Shown here piece by piece: positions 6,924 to 13,789 of a DNA stretch of 16,817 nucleotides (position 1 is the stretch's first letter; each line of letters opens with the position of its first letter). The stretch comes from an uncultured Eubacteriales bacterium (GTDB lineage: Bacteria > Bacillota > Clostridia > Oscillospirales > Acutalibacteraceae). The notes under the pieces were generated by a model, which made no database searches, had not been told where the DNA came from, and saw only the letters and a list, made by a program, of their open reading frames with translations. Location: the NCBI GenBank assembly GCA_900316925.1, contig ONEU01000213.1, forward strand, positions 1-16,817, written 5' to 3'. The translations under genes were made by a program, and so were the position numbers.

Positions 6924-8120
6924 ATGCTGACACTCGATAAAATCTATCATGCGTCTTATGTGCTCAAGGAAGCCATCAGACCCACCGATATGATCAAGGC
7001 TACCAATATCGACACCGATTGTGAGCTGTATCTGAAGACAGAGAATCTGCAGATCACCGGTGCCTTCAAGGCAAGAGGCGCTTACTATAAGATCTCACAG
7101 CTGTCTGACGAGGAGCGTGCCAAGGGCGTGATTGCCTGTTCTGCCGGCAACCATGCCCAGGGCGTGGCAAGAGCCGCACAGAAGTATGGTATCAAGGCGC
7201 TGATCTGTATGCCTGATTCCGCTCCCATCTCCAAGGTGGAGGCTACCAAGAGCTATGGCGCAGAGGTCGTTCTGGTAGAGGGAACCTATGATGACGCCCA
7301 CGATAAGGCTGTGGAGCTGCAGAAGGAGACAGGCGCTACCTTTATCCATCCGTTTGATGACGAACTGGTGATCGCCGGACAGGGTACGATCGGTCTGGAG
7401 ATCCTGGATCAGCTGCCGGATGTGGATGCTGTGATCGTGCCGATCGGCGGCGGCGGACTCATCAGCGGTGTGGCCTATGCGGTGAAGTCCCTGAACCCCA
7501 ACATCAAGGTCTACGGCGTACAGGCAGCAGGCGCACCTTCCATGTACCTGTCCCTTGCCCATCGTCAGATCGAAACCCTGGACAGCGTCAATACCTTCGC
7601 AGACGGTATCGCCGTCAAGACCCCCGGTGATCTGACCTTTGAACTGTGCAGCAAGTATGTTGACGAGATTATGACCGTGACAGATGACGAGGTGGCTACT
7701 GCCATCCTCACCCTCATCGAGAAGCAGAAGCTCATTGCCGAGGGCGCAGGTGCTGTGTCTGTGGCTGCGGCTATGTTTGATAAGTTCCCCGTCAAGAATA
7801 AGAAGGTCTGCTGCCTGGTTTCGGGCGGTAACATAGATGTGACCAGCCTTTCAAGAGTGATCGACAGAGGTCTGCAGAAAACCGGCAGACTGGCTGAGTT
7901 CACCATTGCACTCACCGATAAGCCCGGCGAACTGCAGCGTGTGGCCAAGATCATTTCCAGACAGGGCGCAAATGTGGTCGCCGTGAGCCACGACCGTGCC
8001 GACCTCAATACCGACATCAATTCCTGTTACCTCCGCTTGTCTTTGGAAACAAGGAATCACGAGCATATCCAGCGCATCAAGGACGAGCTGGCCAGACAGG
8101 GCTATAAAATTGTCGGCTGA
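6924..8120 (+). CDS. ilvA: Threonine ammonia-lyase (threonine dehydratase), single-ACT type
   Basis: PLP enzyme converting threonine to 2-oxobutyrate and ammonia, the first step toward isoleucine; it also acts on serine in many homologues. It has 398 residues. The catalytic lysine is in TGAFKARGAYY (Lys49), the phosphate-binding loop is PIGGGGLISG (173-182), and SGGNID follows at 300-305. A C-terminal ACT domain spans about 323-398 (FTIALTDKPGELQRVAKII), suggesting amino-acid feedback control. TdcB lacks the ACT domain, and E. coli IlvA is longer with two ACT-like units; this is the common clostridial length. Start ATG 6924 has AAAGGGG 8 bases upstream; an in-frame ATG at 6894 lacks one. ridA follows after 21 bases. 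Confidence 0.93.
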   Translation: MLTLDKIYHASYVLKEAIRPTDMIKATNIDTDCELYLKTENLQITGAFKARGAYYKISQLSDEERAKGVIACSAGNHAQGVARAAQKYGIKALICMPDSAPISKVEATKSYGAEVVLVEGTYDDAHDKAVELQKETGATFIHPFDDELVIAGQGTIGLEILDQLPDVDAVIVPIGGGGLISGVAYAVKSLNPNIKVYGVQAAGAPSMYLSLAHRQIETLDSVNTFADGIAVKTPGDLTFELCSKYVDEIMTVTDDEVATAILTLIEKQKLIAEGAGAVSVAAAMFDKFPVKNKKVCCLVSGGNIDVTSLSRVIDRGLQKTGRLAEFTIALTDKPGELQRVAKIISRQGANVVAVSHDRADLNTDINSCYLRLSLETRNHEHIQRIKDELARQGYKIVG

Positions 8121-8141
8121 TTCAGAAAGGAAGATGTTATT

Positions 8142-8516
8142 ATGGCAGAAGTAATCTACACCAAAAACGCCCCCGATGCAATCGGTCCTTATTCCCAGGC
8201 AATCAAAACCAACGGCCTGGCTTTCACCTCCGGACAGATCGCTATTAACCCCGCTACCGGCAATGTGGAGGAGACCACCATTGAGGGTCAGACCGAGCAG
8301 GTGATGAAGAACCTGAAAAATCTGCTGGAGGCAGCAGGTTCCTCCCTTGAGAAGGCCGTCAAGACTGTCTGCTTCCTGGCAGATATGAATGACTTTGCCG
8401 CTTTCAATGCCATCTACGGTCAGTATTTCACCGGCAAGCCGGCACGTTCCTGTGTGGCTGTCAAGACCCTCCCCAAGAATGTTCTTTGTGAGGTAGAGGT
8501 CATTGCCGAGTGCTGA
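8142..8516 (+). CDS. ridA: RidA family 2-iminobutanoate/2-iminopropanoate deaminase
   Basis: Small 124-residue YjgF/YER057c/UK114 protein. It hydrolyses the reactive enamine/imine intermediates released by PLP dehydratases, protecting other PLP enzymes from damage. Conserved features are present: AIGPYSQA with Tyr17, the family signature PARSCVAV with the carboxylate-binding Arg102, and Glu117 in CEVEVIAEC. It is 21 bases downstream of ilvA, with an AGAAAGGA ribosome site and a shared terminator. Its substrate is thus made by the preceding gene's product, so the gene order itself supports the function. Confidence 0.95.
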   Translation: MAEVIYTKNAPDAIGPYSQAIKTNGLAFTSGQIAINPATGNVEETTIEGQTEQVMKNLKNLLEAAGSSLEKAVKTVCFLADMNDFAAFNAIYGQYFTGKPARSCVAVKTLPKNVLCEVEVIAEC

Positions 8517-8549
8517 ACGGCATGACGCTGAAAACGAACCCATTCCCGG

Positions 8550-8585
8550 CTGCCGCAGACAAGTTATTTGCGGCAGTCTTTTTTC
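8550..8585 (+). terminator. Rho-independent terminator of ilvA-ridA
   Basis: CTGCCGCA (8550-8557) pairs with TGCGGCAG (8569-8576), with an 11-base loop and a TCTTTTTT tract. It is a strong terminator 33 bases after ridA. The following 180 bases before the Nudix gene hold no gene and no promoter I would defend. Confidence 0.92.
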
Positions 8586-8766
8586 AACCAGGCAAATCCG
8601 CCCAACCGGACAGTTCACCCCCCGCACCGTCCTGAAACCGCTGAAAACAGGGGGAAGGAGCTTCCGGAAAAGGGACGGGGTGGCGGAAGTGATTTCCGTG
8701 ATAAATGCCCGGCAGGTGGTCAACACTATCGGAAGAAGCTGACGACAGAGAAGAAAGGGGTATCCG

Positions 8767-9267
8767 ATGAAGTATTGCCTTGAATGTGGGACCCGGCTGA
8801 TCCTGAAGCCACTGAAAAAGGAGGGCATGATCCCCTACTGCACCGGCTGCGGGATGTACCGTTTTCCGATGTATTCGACGGCTGTGAGTATGATCGTGCT
8901 CAGTCCCGACGAGAGGAAGATCCTGCTCATCCAGCAGTACGGCAAGGGGAATAATGTCCTGGTGGCCGGCTATGTCAACAAGGGAGAAAGTGCGGAGGCG
9001 GCCGTGGAGAGAGAAGTGATGGAGGAGATCGGTCTGCAGGTGCATGACCTGTGTTTCACCAAGAGCGAGTATTTCCCGAACTCCAATACGCTGATGATCA
9101 ACTTCGCCTGTGTGGCGGAGAGTGAATCGCTGGACGGAATGGACAGGGAAGAGGTGGACAAGGCACAATGGTTCACCATTGACGATGCCGTCACATCCAT
9201 CAAGCCCGACAGTCTGGCACAGAAATTTCTGATGAACTATCTGCAAAACGTGAGAAAAACGGGGTGA
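8767..9267 (+). CDS. NudC-like Nudix hydrolase with N-terminal zinc ribbon
   Basis: Cytoplasmic 166-residue hydrolase of nucleoside-diphosphate-linked compounds. A zinc ribbon comes first (Cys4, Cys7, Cys25, Cys28). The Nudix box G-x5-E-x7-REVMEEIGL is intact at residues 68-90, giving the metal-binding glutamates. Downstream SEYFPNS recalls the SQPWPFPxS motif of NADH pyrophosphatases (NudC) but is incomplete. NudC itself is about 100 residues longer at the N terminus, so the substrate is uncertain; NAD(H) or a related dinucleotide is a reasonable guess. An AAAGGGG ribosome site lies 8 bases before ATG 8767. The stop codon overlaps the start of the next gene by 4 bases (GTGA), implying translational coupling. 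Confidence 0.9.
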   Translation: MKYCLECGTRLILKPLKKEGMIPYCTGCGMYRFPMYSTAVSMIVLSPDERKILLIQQYGKGNNVLVAGYVNKGESAEAAVEREVMEEIGLQVHDLCFTKSEYFPNSNTLMINFACVAESESLDGMDREEVDKAQWFTIDDAVTSIKPDSLAQKFLMNYLQNVRKTG

Positions 9268-10097
9268 GCACTATCAAGAACAAGATCATTTCCGTGCGCT
9301 CCACGCTGGGCAAGGACAAGGCCGGCAGGAAACGCCGGAAGGGTACGCCCGGAAAGGAGCTGCAGCCGAAAAACTACGGTATGAGCGGTCTGAAAGCGGC
9401 GCTGATCCTGCTGCCGATCGTTGTGCTGACCATCATCGGTGTCGTGTTGGCGGTCGTGCTCCGGCAGATTTCCGCGGTGAAGGAAGCAAGTGAAGCACAT
9501 GAGAGTACCGTCAGCGTGTCGGCGTCCCAGGAGGAAGAGGATGAGCGTCTGCTGTTGATCGTCTCGCCGAAAAGCCCGCTGCCCCATGATTACGAGCGGC
9601 ACCTGACGGATTATCAGACCATCAGGATCGAGGAAACCGTCACCGAGGATCTGACAGCGCTGCTGCAGGACTCCCAAAAGGAGGGAACGCTCCTGCGACT
9701 GGAGAGCGGCTATATATCGGCAGCCGAGCAGAACGAGCTGTATCAGGATGAGGTGCGCCGTCTGATGGCCCGAGAGGGACAGAGCAGTGCAAGAGCGGCG
9801 GAGGATGCGGAGCTGACCGTCCCCGCGGGGAACCATGCCGATGAACAGACAGGACTTTCGGTGCGTTTTGCTTCGGGGAAGACCTTGGAGTTCTCCCGGA
9901 GCGAGGAATACCTCTGGCTGCTGAAAAATGCCTATAAATACGGCTTTATCCTGCGCTATCCCGACAACAAGCAGCGCTATACCGACAGGAGCGCTGATCC
10001 GGCGCTGTTCCGCTATGTGGGCAGGGATAACGCCCTGAAACTGAAAACCCTGAATATGTGTCTGGATGAGTATATCATCTACTTAAATTCCCGGTAA
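9264..10097 (+). CDS. Membrane-anchored VanY-family protein lacking the zinc ligands
   Basis: Protein of 277 residues: a Lys/Arg-rich cytoplasmic tail (1-42), one TM segment (about 44-68) and an extracellular domain. From about residue 147 that domain follows the VanY D-alanyl-D-alanine carboxypeptidase pattern: SGYISAAEQNELY, EQTGLSV, YLWLLKNAYKYGFILRYPDN, FRYVG, and a C-terminal LDEY. The catalytic positions are changed. Where SxHxTGxAxD is expected there is ADEQTGLSVR (His to Glu194, Asp to Arg201). Where ExWHxRYVG is expected there is DPALFRYVG (Glu to Asp245, His to Leu248). All three zinc ligands are missing, so it is probably not a peptidase and may bind peptidoglycan or act as a regulator. 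GTG start, overlapping the Nudix gene by 4 bases. Confidence 0.82.
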   Translation: MSTIKNKIISVRSTLGKDKAGRKRRKGTPGKELQPKNYGMSGLKAALILLPIVVLTIIGVVLAVVLRQISAVKEASEAHESTVSVSASQEEEDERLLLIVSPKSPLPHDYERHLTDYQTIRIEETVTEDLTALLQDSQKEGTLLRLESGYISAAEQNELYQDEVRRLMAREGQSSARAAEDAELTVPAGNHADEQTGLSVRFASGKTLEFSRSEEYLWLLKNAYKYGFILRYPDNKQRYTDRSADPALFRYVGRDNALKLKTLNMCLDEYIIYLNSR

Positions 10098-10103
10098 GAC
10101 CAC

Positions 10104-10133
10104 ACGGCTGCTTTTGAAAAGCGGCCGTTTTTT
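10104..10133 (+). terminator. Rho-independent terminator of the Nudix/VanY-like pair
   Basis: ACGGCTGCTTT and AAAGCGGCCGT form an 11-bp stem (one T-G pair) around a very small loop, followed by TTTTTT. It starts 7 bases after the stop codon and separates this pair from the LytTR unit. Confidence 0.9.
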
Positions 10134-10141
10134 GATGGAAC

Positions 10142-10188
10142 TGCAAGGTATGCGCCATTTATTGCAATCCATGCAGAATCGCTTGCAA
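10142..10188 (+). promoter_or_regulatory. Three TGCAA boxes at exact 21-bp spacing, candidate LytTR operator
   Basis: TGCAA occurs at 10142-10146, 10163-10167 and 10184-10188, each start exactly 21 bases from the last, so all three face the same side of the helix. The first two units also share ATGC nine bases after the box start. The third box is part of the -35 (TTGCAA, 10183-10188). LytTR-domain regulators characteristically bind paired direct repeats about two helical turns apart, and the next gene encodes a LytTR protein, so an autoregulatory operator is the natural reading. Confidence 0.65.
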
Positions 10189-10211
10189 TTTGTTTTTCGT
10201 GCCGATATAAT
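10183..10211 (+). promoter_or_regulatory. Promoter of the LytTR operon
   Basis: A -35 TTGCAA (10183-10188), a 17-base spacer and a perfect -10 TATAAT (10206-10211); transcript start near 10218. The imperfect -35 coincides with the third phased box, a common arrangement where a regulator contacts polymerase or blocks it. Confidence 0.85.
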
Positions 10212-10253
10212 GAGATCAGTAAAGCAAAACCACCGTGAGGGAGGCTGGAACAG

Positions 10254-10703
10254 TTGAAGATCAGGCTGTCAGTAAGTGAAGAACGGGTGGAGGAAGTGAC
10301 GGACTTTCTGACATCCCACGGAATTGAACTGGATGAGGAAGCGGAATATGTCCTGCTGCAGAAGGACATCTATCCCGGATATCTCACCGGGCGCAGTGCT
10401 GACGGCGAGAGGGCGGTGATCTCCGCTGACGAGATCATCACCATCGAGAGCTACGGTCATACCGTTGAGATCCATACCGCCAGGGGCAGCTTTACGACGT
10501 CTGACAGACTTTACCGGCTTGCCAATAGTCTTGACCCGGAGAATTTCATCCGGGTGAACAATTCGGTGATCGTGTCAAAGACACAGATCAGGGAAATATT
10601 GCCCACCTTTTCCATGAAGTTTATTCTGGTGATGAACAACGGCACACGAGTGGATGTGACAAGAAGCTATTATGGTAAATTCAAGGAATTTCTGGGAATA
10701 TAG
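10254..10703 (+). CDS. LytTR-domain transcriptional regulator without receiver domain
   Basis: Regulator of 149 residues. A short N-terminal segment (about 1-45) precedes a LytTR DNA-binding domain (about 50-149: EIITIESYGHTVEIHT, LDPENFIRVNNSVIVS, NGTRVDVTRSYYGKFKEFLG). There is no phospho-receiver domain, so this is not a classical two-component response regulator. The size and layout match the stand-alone LytTR proteins of LytTR regulatory systems (HdrR, BrsR of Streptococcus mutans), which are held in check by a membrane protein encoded next door. A membrane protein gene follows after 12 bases. The start is TTG 10254, supported by AGGGAGG (10238-10244) 9 bases upstream. It is likely autoregulated through the phased TGCAA boxes. 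Confidence 0.92.
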   Translation: MKIRLSVSEERVEEVTDFLTSHGIELDEEAEYVLLQKDIYPGYLTGRSADGERAVISADEIITIESYGHTVEIHTARGSFTTSDRLYRLANSLDPENFIRVNNSVIVSKTQIREILPTFSMKFILVMNNGTRVDVTRSYYGKFKEFLGI

Positions 10704-10715
10704 GGAGGTCATCTT

Positions 10716-11864
10716 ATGAAAACATTATCCATTGCAGAGTCTCTCGTCAATAATGCGGATAGTTCAAGATACATTACCATCATTCTGATCGCTGCGGTGA
10801 TCGTGATACTGGCAGCAACGGCCATTATTCTGGGTTATTTCGCTATCTATAAAAGGCGGATCAACAAGGCGCTCAAATCCGGCGGGAAGGTCAAAGCTCC
10901 CCGGCTGACACCCGGCGGAACAGCGGTTTCCACACTCGTTGTCATCTGGGTGGCCTGTACGATCATTTCATTCGCCATGATGGGGGCTATTTCCGCTCAC
11001 GTTTCCACGATTGATATGCGCAGCTACGCAACTTTACAGCAGACAGAAAGTCTGTACGACAACCAGAACGATGTCTTCTATTGTCTGGAGCAGCTCGATA
11101 AAAAGACGGATGCGAAGAATATTACCACGGAGTATCAGATGGAGACGGGTGCTTATCATGCCGAGGACAATACGGTTGCTCTCCGGATCAGCGTCAGACC
11201 CCGTCTGGTACTTGGAAAAAACGATAAGCTCACCTTTACGGTGGGAGACAGTGCGGCAGTTCTTCAATCAGGTGATCTGGGTTATTATCATGGTGAGGTG
11301 AGGATCCCTACCTATGCTTATGAAACCTCCGGCCTGCTTACCCTCGAAACCAACGGCCAGAAGTTCAGCCAGATCCTTTCTGATCGGGAGCAGAATCTCA
11401 ATAGTGAATTCAGCAACGAGTGGGCTGACTATTATCCCTATGTGGACACCGACATCGCCAACATTGTCAAGGAACAGAACAGCGTGTCTGAGGATATCAC
11501 CATTCAGGTTAATGAGCCGGACGGTGCTCCTGGCAAGACCTTTACCCAGCTCTCCCTTGTTTTTGAAACCGACGGCAAGATCATCCGTGAAGTGGATCTG
11601 ATGAAGGACAGCGGTGTGAAGAAGGGCGGCAGCTCCTATACCTGTCATTATAGTGATACGCCAAAGGATAACCACGAGATTCATTTCTATGTAACGGGCA
11701 AGGATAACCTTGGTTATGGCTATCTGATCGATCATGGCTACCTTGTCGGTAAAGGAAAGAATTTCAGAAATACGAATGAACCGCCGGAAACGGCCAGCCG
11801 TATCAGCAATCCGGACGGTCTGGTTGTGATCGAAACGCTGGTCTATCCGGAGAGTACGGATTAA
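10716..11864 (+). CDS. Two-TM membrane protein with large extracellular domain, LytTR partner
   Basis: Not recognised as a named family. It has 382 residues. TM1 (about 20-45) and TM2 (about 71-95) flank a short, strongly basic loop (KRRINKALKSGGKVKAP), which should be cytoplasmic. The N terminus and about 285 C-terminal residues would therefore be outside. The extracellular part is rich in alternating hydrophobic/polar, Thr-, Asp- and Tyr-containing stretches that look like beta structure, has almost no cysteine and no visible catalytic motif. The gene has a GGGAGG ribosome site, begins 12 bases after the LytTR gene and shares its promoter. By analogy with HdrM/BrsM it may restrain the regulator until an outside signal arrives, but it is not visibly related to those proteins. 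It could instead simply be the regulated target. Confidence 0.8.
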   Translation: MKTLSIAESLVNNADSSRYITIILIAAVIVILAATAIILGYFAIYKRRINKALKSGGKVKAPRLTPGGTAVSTLVVIWVACTIISFAMMGAISAHVSTIDMRSYATLQQTESLYDNQNDVFYCLEQLDKKTDAKNITTEYQMETGAYHAEDNTVALRISVRPRLVLGKNDKLTFTVGDSAAVLQSGDLGYYHGEVRIPTYAYETSGLLTLETNGQKFSQILSDREQNLNSEFSNEWADYYPYVDTDIANIVKEQNSVSEDITIQVNEPDGAPGKTFTQLSLVFETDGKIIREVDLMKDSGVKKGGSSYTCHYSDTPKDNHEIHFYVTGKDNLGYGYLIDHGYLVGKGKNFRNTNEPPETASRISNPDGLVVIETLVYPESTD

Positions 11865-11894
11865 GGAACATTGCCGCAGACGGAGGAGGATACG

Positions 11895-12659
11895 ATGGAC
11901 TTTACCGCAAAATATACTGCCGATCAGGAGGAGATCATGCTGCTCAGAAAGATCAATGATCTCGTCAGCAAGAGCCGCCGGGAATTTTCGGCTGTCTACT
12001 CACACTTTCTCGACCCATCCCAACAGGCGTTGGTGGCGAGAGTGAATGAGTTTTTGGGGACAGTGAGCTTTGAAGGCGGTTATGAGGATGCCGAAAGAAG
12101 ACTGTGCCGGGTGTGCACCGACGAATATAATGCGGATGACGGTGCACCGCTGGTCCTGTTCAAGGCGGAGGCAAGTGCGAAAACGGCAGAGCTGTCCCAC
12201 CGGGATGTACTCGGCTCCCTGATGGGGTTGGGTATCAAGCGGGAGATGGTCGGCGATATCCTGGCAGACGGGAGTGCCCCGTGTTTCTTCTGCCATGAAG
12301 CGGCGGCAGAATATGTGGAGTTCAATCTTCAGAAGATCGGACACTATCCGGTGAAGGTCAGCAGAGGAACGCTGTCGGACATCCCGGAACCGAAATTTGA
12401 ATGGAAAAGCGTCAACGTCAGCTCCATGCGGCTGGACTGTCTGGCGGCAGAGGGCTTCGGACTCTCCCGGAGCAAGGCGGCTGACTTCATCAAAAAAGGA
12501 GCGGCGGCGGTAAACTGGGTATTTACCACCGAACCCTCCAAGGAAATCCATCCCGGCGATAAGATCTCTCTGCGGGGTAGAGGAAAGTTCCAGGTGGGAG
12601 AGATCTCCGGTACCAGCAAAAAGGGCAGGCTCTTTGTACAGCTCAAAAAATACTTATGA
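11895..12659 (+). CDS. ylmH: YlmH-family S4-domain RNA-binding protein
   Basis: Cytoplasmic 254-residue protein matching the YlmH family in length and layout: an N-terminal helical domain, a central domain with the family-typical HRDVLGSLMGLGIKREMVGDI (102-122), and a C-terminal S4 RNA-binding domain (about 178-235: SMRLDCLAAEGFGLSRSKA, GDKISLRGRGKF). In Bacillus the gene sits in the ylm cluster near the division genes and has been linked to ribosome-associated quality control; here it is separated from that cluster. The start is ATG 11895, with GGAGGAGGA directly upstream; a TTG at 11871 would place the ribosome site inside the gene. It follows the membrane-protein gene by 30 bases with no terminator between, so it may be read from the LytTR promoter. 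Confidence 0.9.
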   Translation: MDFTAKYTADQEEIMLLRKINDLVSKSRREFSAVYSHFLDPSQQALVARVNEFLGTVSFEGGYEDAERRLCRVCTDEYNADDGAPLVLFKAEASAKTAELSHRDVLGSLMGLGIKREMVGDILADGSAPCFFCHEAAAEYVEFNLQKIGHYPVKVSRGTLSDIPEPKFEWKSVNVSSMRLDCLAAEGFGLSRSKAADFIKKGAAAVNWVFTTEPSKEIHPGDKISLRGRGKFQVGEISGTSKKGRLFVQLKKYL

Positions 12660-12792
12660 GCCCTTAGCCTCCGAAAGAGTTGCGCTCCCGGCACAGAGCG
12701 AGTCGGGCAGCGTCTCACGAGAAAGTCACCATGACACCCCCGAAAGCGAAGTTATGGTCTTCAATCGTTCATCTGATAACAGTCGTACAGCG

Positions 12793-12837
12793 GAACAGGC
12801 ACGGTCAATCTGTGGGATGACCGTGCCGTTCTTTTTG
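12793..12837 (+). terminator. Rho-independent terminator downstream of ylmH
   Basis: GGCACGGTCA (12798-12807) pairs with TGACCGTGCC (12818-12827), and flanking GAAC/GTTC extends the stem past one bulged A; a CTTTTT tract follows. It lies 134 bases after ylmH. The stretch between (12660-12792) holds no ORF with a ribosome site that I can support. Confidence 0.88.
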
Positions 12838-12878
12838 CTGTCCTGTCTGCGTGTGCCGGGGCATTTTCGGCGGTTCTG

Positions 12879-12887
12879 CATAGTATG
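12879..12887 (+). promoter_or_regulatory. Possible sporulation-sigma -10 element before dpaA
   Basis: CATAGTATG (12879-12887) is one base off the sigma-K -10 pattern CATAnnnTA and also partly fits sigma-E. No convincing -35 is seen at the right distance, and no housekeeping promoter lies between the ylmH terminator and dpaA. In Bacillus the dipicolinate synthase genes are mother-cell, sigma-K controlled, which makes the match plausible but weak. Confidence 0.35.
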
Positions 12888-12940
12888 GTGGTAGACAAGC
12901 GTTTTAGTGATGACCATTCTGAATGATTCGGAGGCGTGAG

Positions 12941-13789
12941 ATGTTTCATATAAAGAGTTTTGGGGTTATTGGCGGTGACAAGCGGCAGCTCTACTGCGCC
13001 AGGGCAATTGCGGATGACGGGTTCAGCGTGAAGGTCTGCGGTTTTGAACAATGTGAGGATACCATGGGACTGGAAAACGCTGCCCTAAATGAGGTGCTGG
13101 GACATTCCGAGGCAATCATCCTGCCGGTGCCCTGCTCCCGTGACGGCGGTACTGTCAATGCTCCCTTTGCGGCGCCGGCGCTGACCTTCGGGAAGGAGGA
13201 AAATGCCCTGTTGGAGGGAAAACCGGTATTTGCCGGGATGAAAAACCGGCTGCCGTTTCCGGGAGGACGGGTCTATGACTACGCCGTGCGGGAGGAATTT
13301 GCCGTGGAGAACGCCGTTCCCACCGGAGAGGGTGCCATTGAGATCGCCATGCGGGAGTATGACGGCACCATTCACGGGTCCGCCTGTCTGGTGACGGGCT
13401 ATGGACGTATCGGCAGGGTGTTGGCGGATATGCTGGCGGGATTGGGGGCAAGGGTGACGGTCAGCGCCAGAAATCTACGGGATATGGCGTTCATCCGTGC
13501 AAGAGGATTTGAGGCGGTTCATTCGCTGTCCCTGTCAGGCCGCTATGATATCGTGTTCAATACGGTCCCCACGCTGCTGCTGGATGCCTGCACCCTTGCA
13601 AAGATCGCCCCGGGTGCCCTGGTGATCGACCTTGCCTCCATGCCGGGCGGCGTGGACTTTGAGGCGGCAGAAAGACTGTCGATAAAAGCCATCCATGCCC
13701 TGTCGCTCCCCGGCAAGGCAGCACCGAAAGCGTCGGGAAGGATCATCAAAAATGCCGTCTATCACATCATCAGGGAGGAAGGCTTATGA
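12941..13789 (+). CDS. dpaA: Dipicolinate synthase subunit A
   Basis: With DpaB it converts the lysine-pathway intermediate dihydrodipicolinate (or its hydroxylated precursor) to dipicolinic acid, the calcium-chelating core component of endospores, in the mother cell. It has 282 residues. The N-terminal segment GVIGGDKRQ (8-16) is typical of SpoVFA, and a second nucleotide-binding Rossmann motif VTGYGRIGRVLADML spans 151-165. It has FNTVP and SMPGGVDF downstream as in the family. The start is ATG 12941, with GGAGG 6 bases upstream; ATG 12923 lies ahead of that site. The stop overlaps the dpaB start by 4 bases (ATGA). Many Clostridia lack this pair and use an Etf-type route, so its presence is informative about lineage. 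Confidence 0.93.
   Translation: MFHIKSFGVIGGDKRQLYCARAIADDGFSVKVCGFEQCEDTMGLENAALNEVLGHSEAIILPVPCSRDGGTVNAPFAAPALTFGKEENALLEGKPVFAGMKNRLPFPGGRVYDYAVREEFAVENAVPTGEGAIEIAMREYDGTIHGSACLVTGYGRIGRVLADMLAGLGARVTVSARNLRDMAFIRARGFEAVHSLSLSGRYDIVFNTVPTLLLDACTLAKIAPGALVIDLASMPGGVDFEAAERLSIKAIHALSLPGKAAPKASGRIIKNAVYHIIREEGL

Noticed and set aside
7851..8828. 325-codon minus-strand open frame
   Set aside because: It spans ilvA, ridA, their terminator and the Nudix start in antisense, with no family resemblance.
12634..12894. 86-codon plus-strand frame after ylmH
   Set aside because: It begins inside ylmH, runs through the terminator and has no ribosome site.
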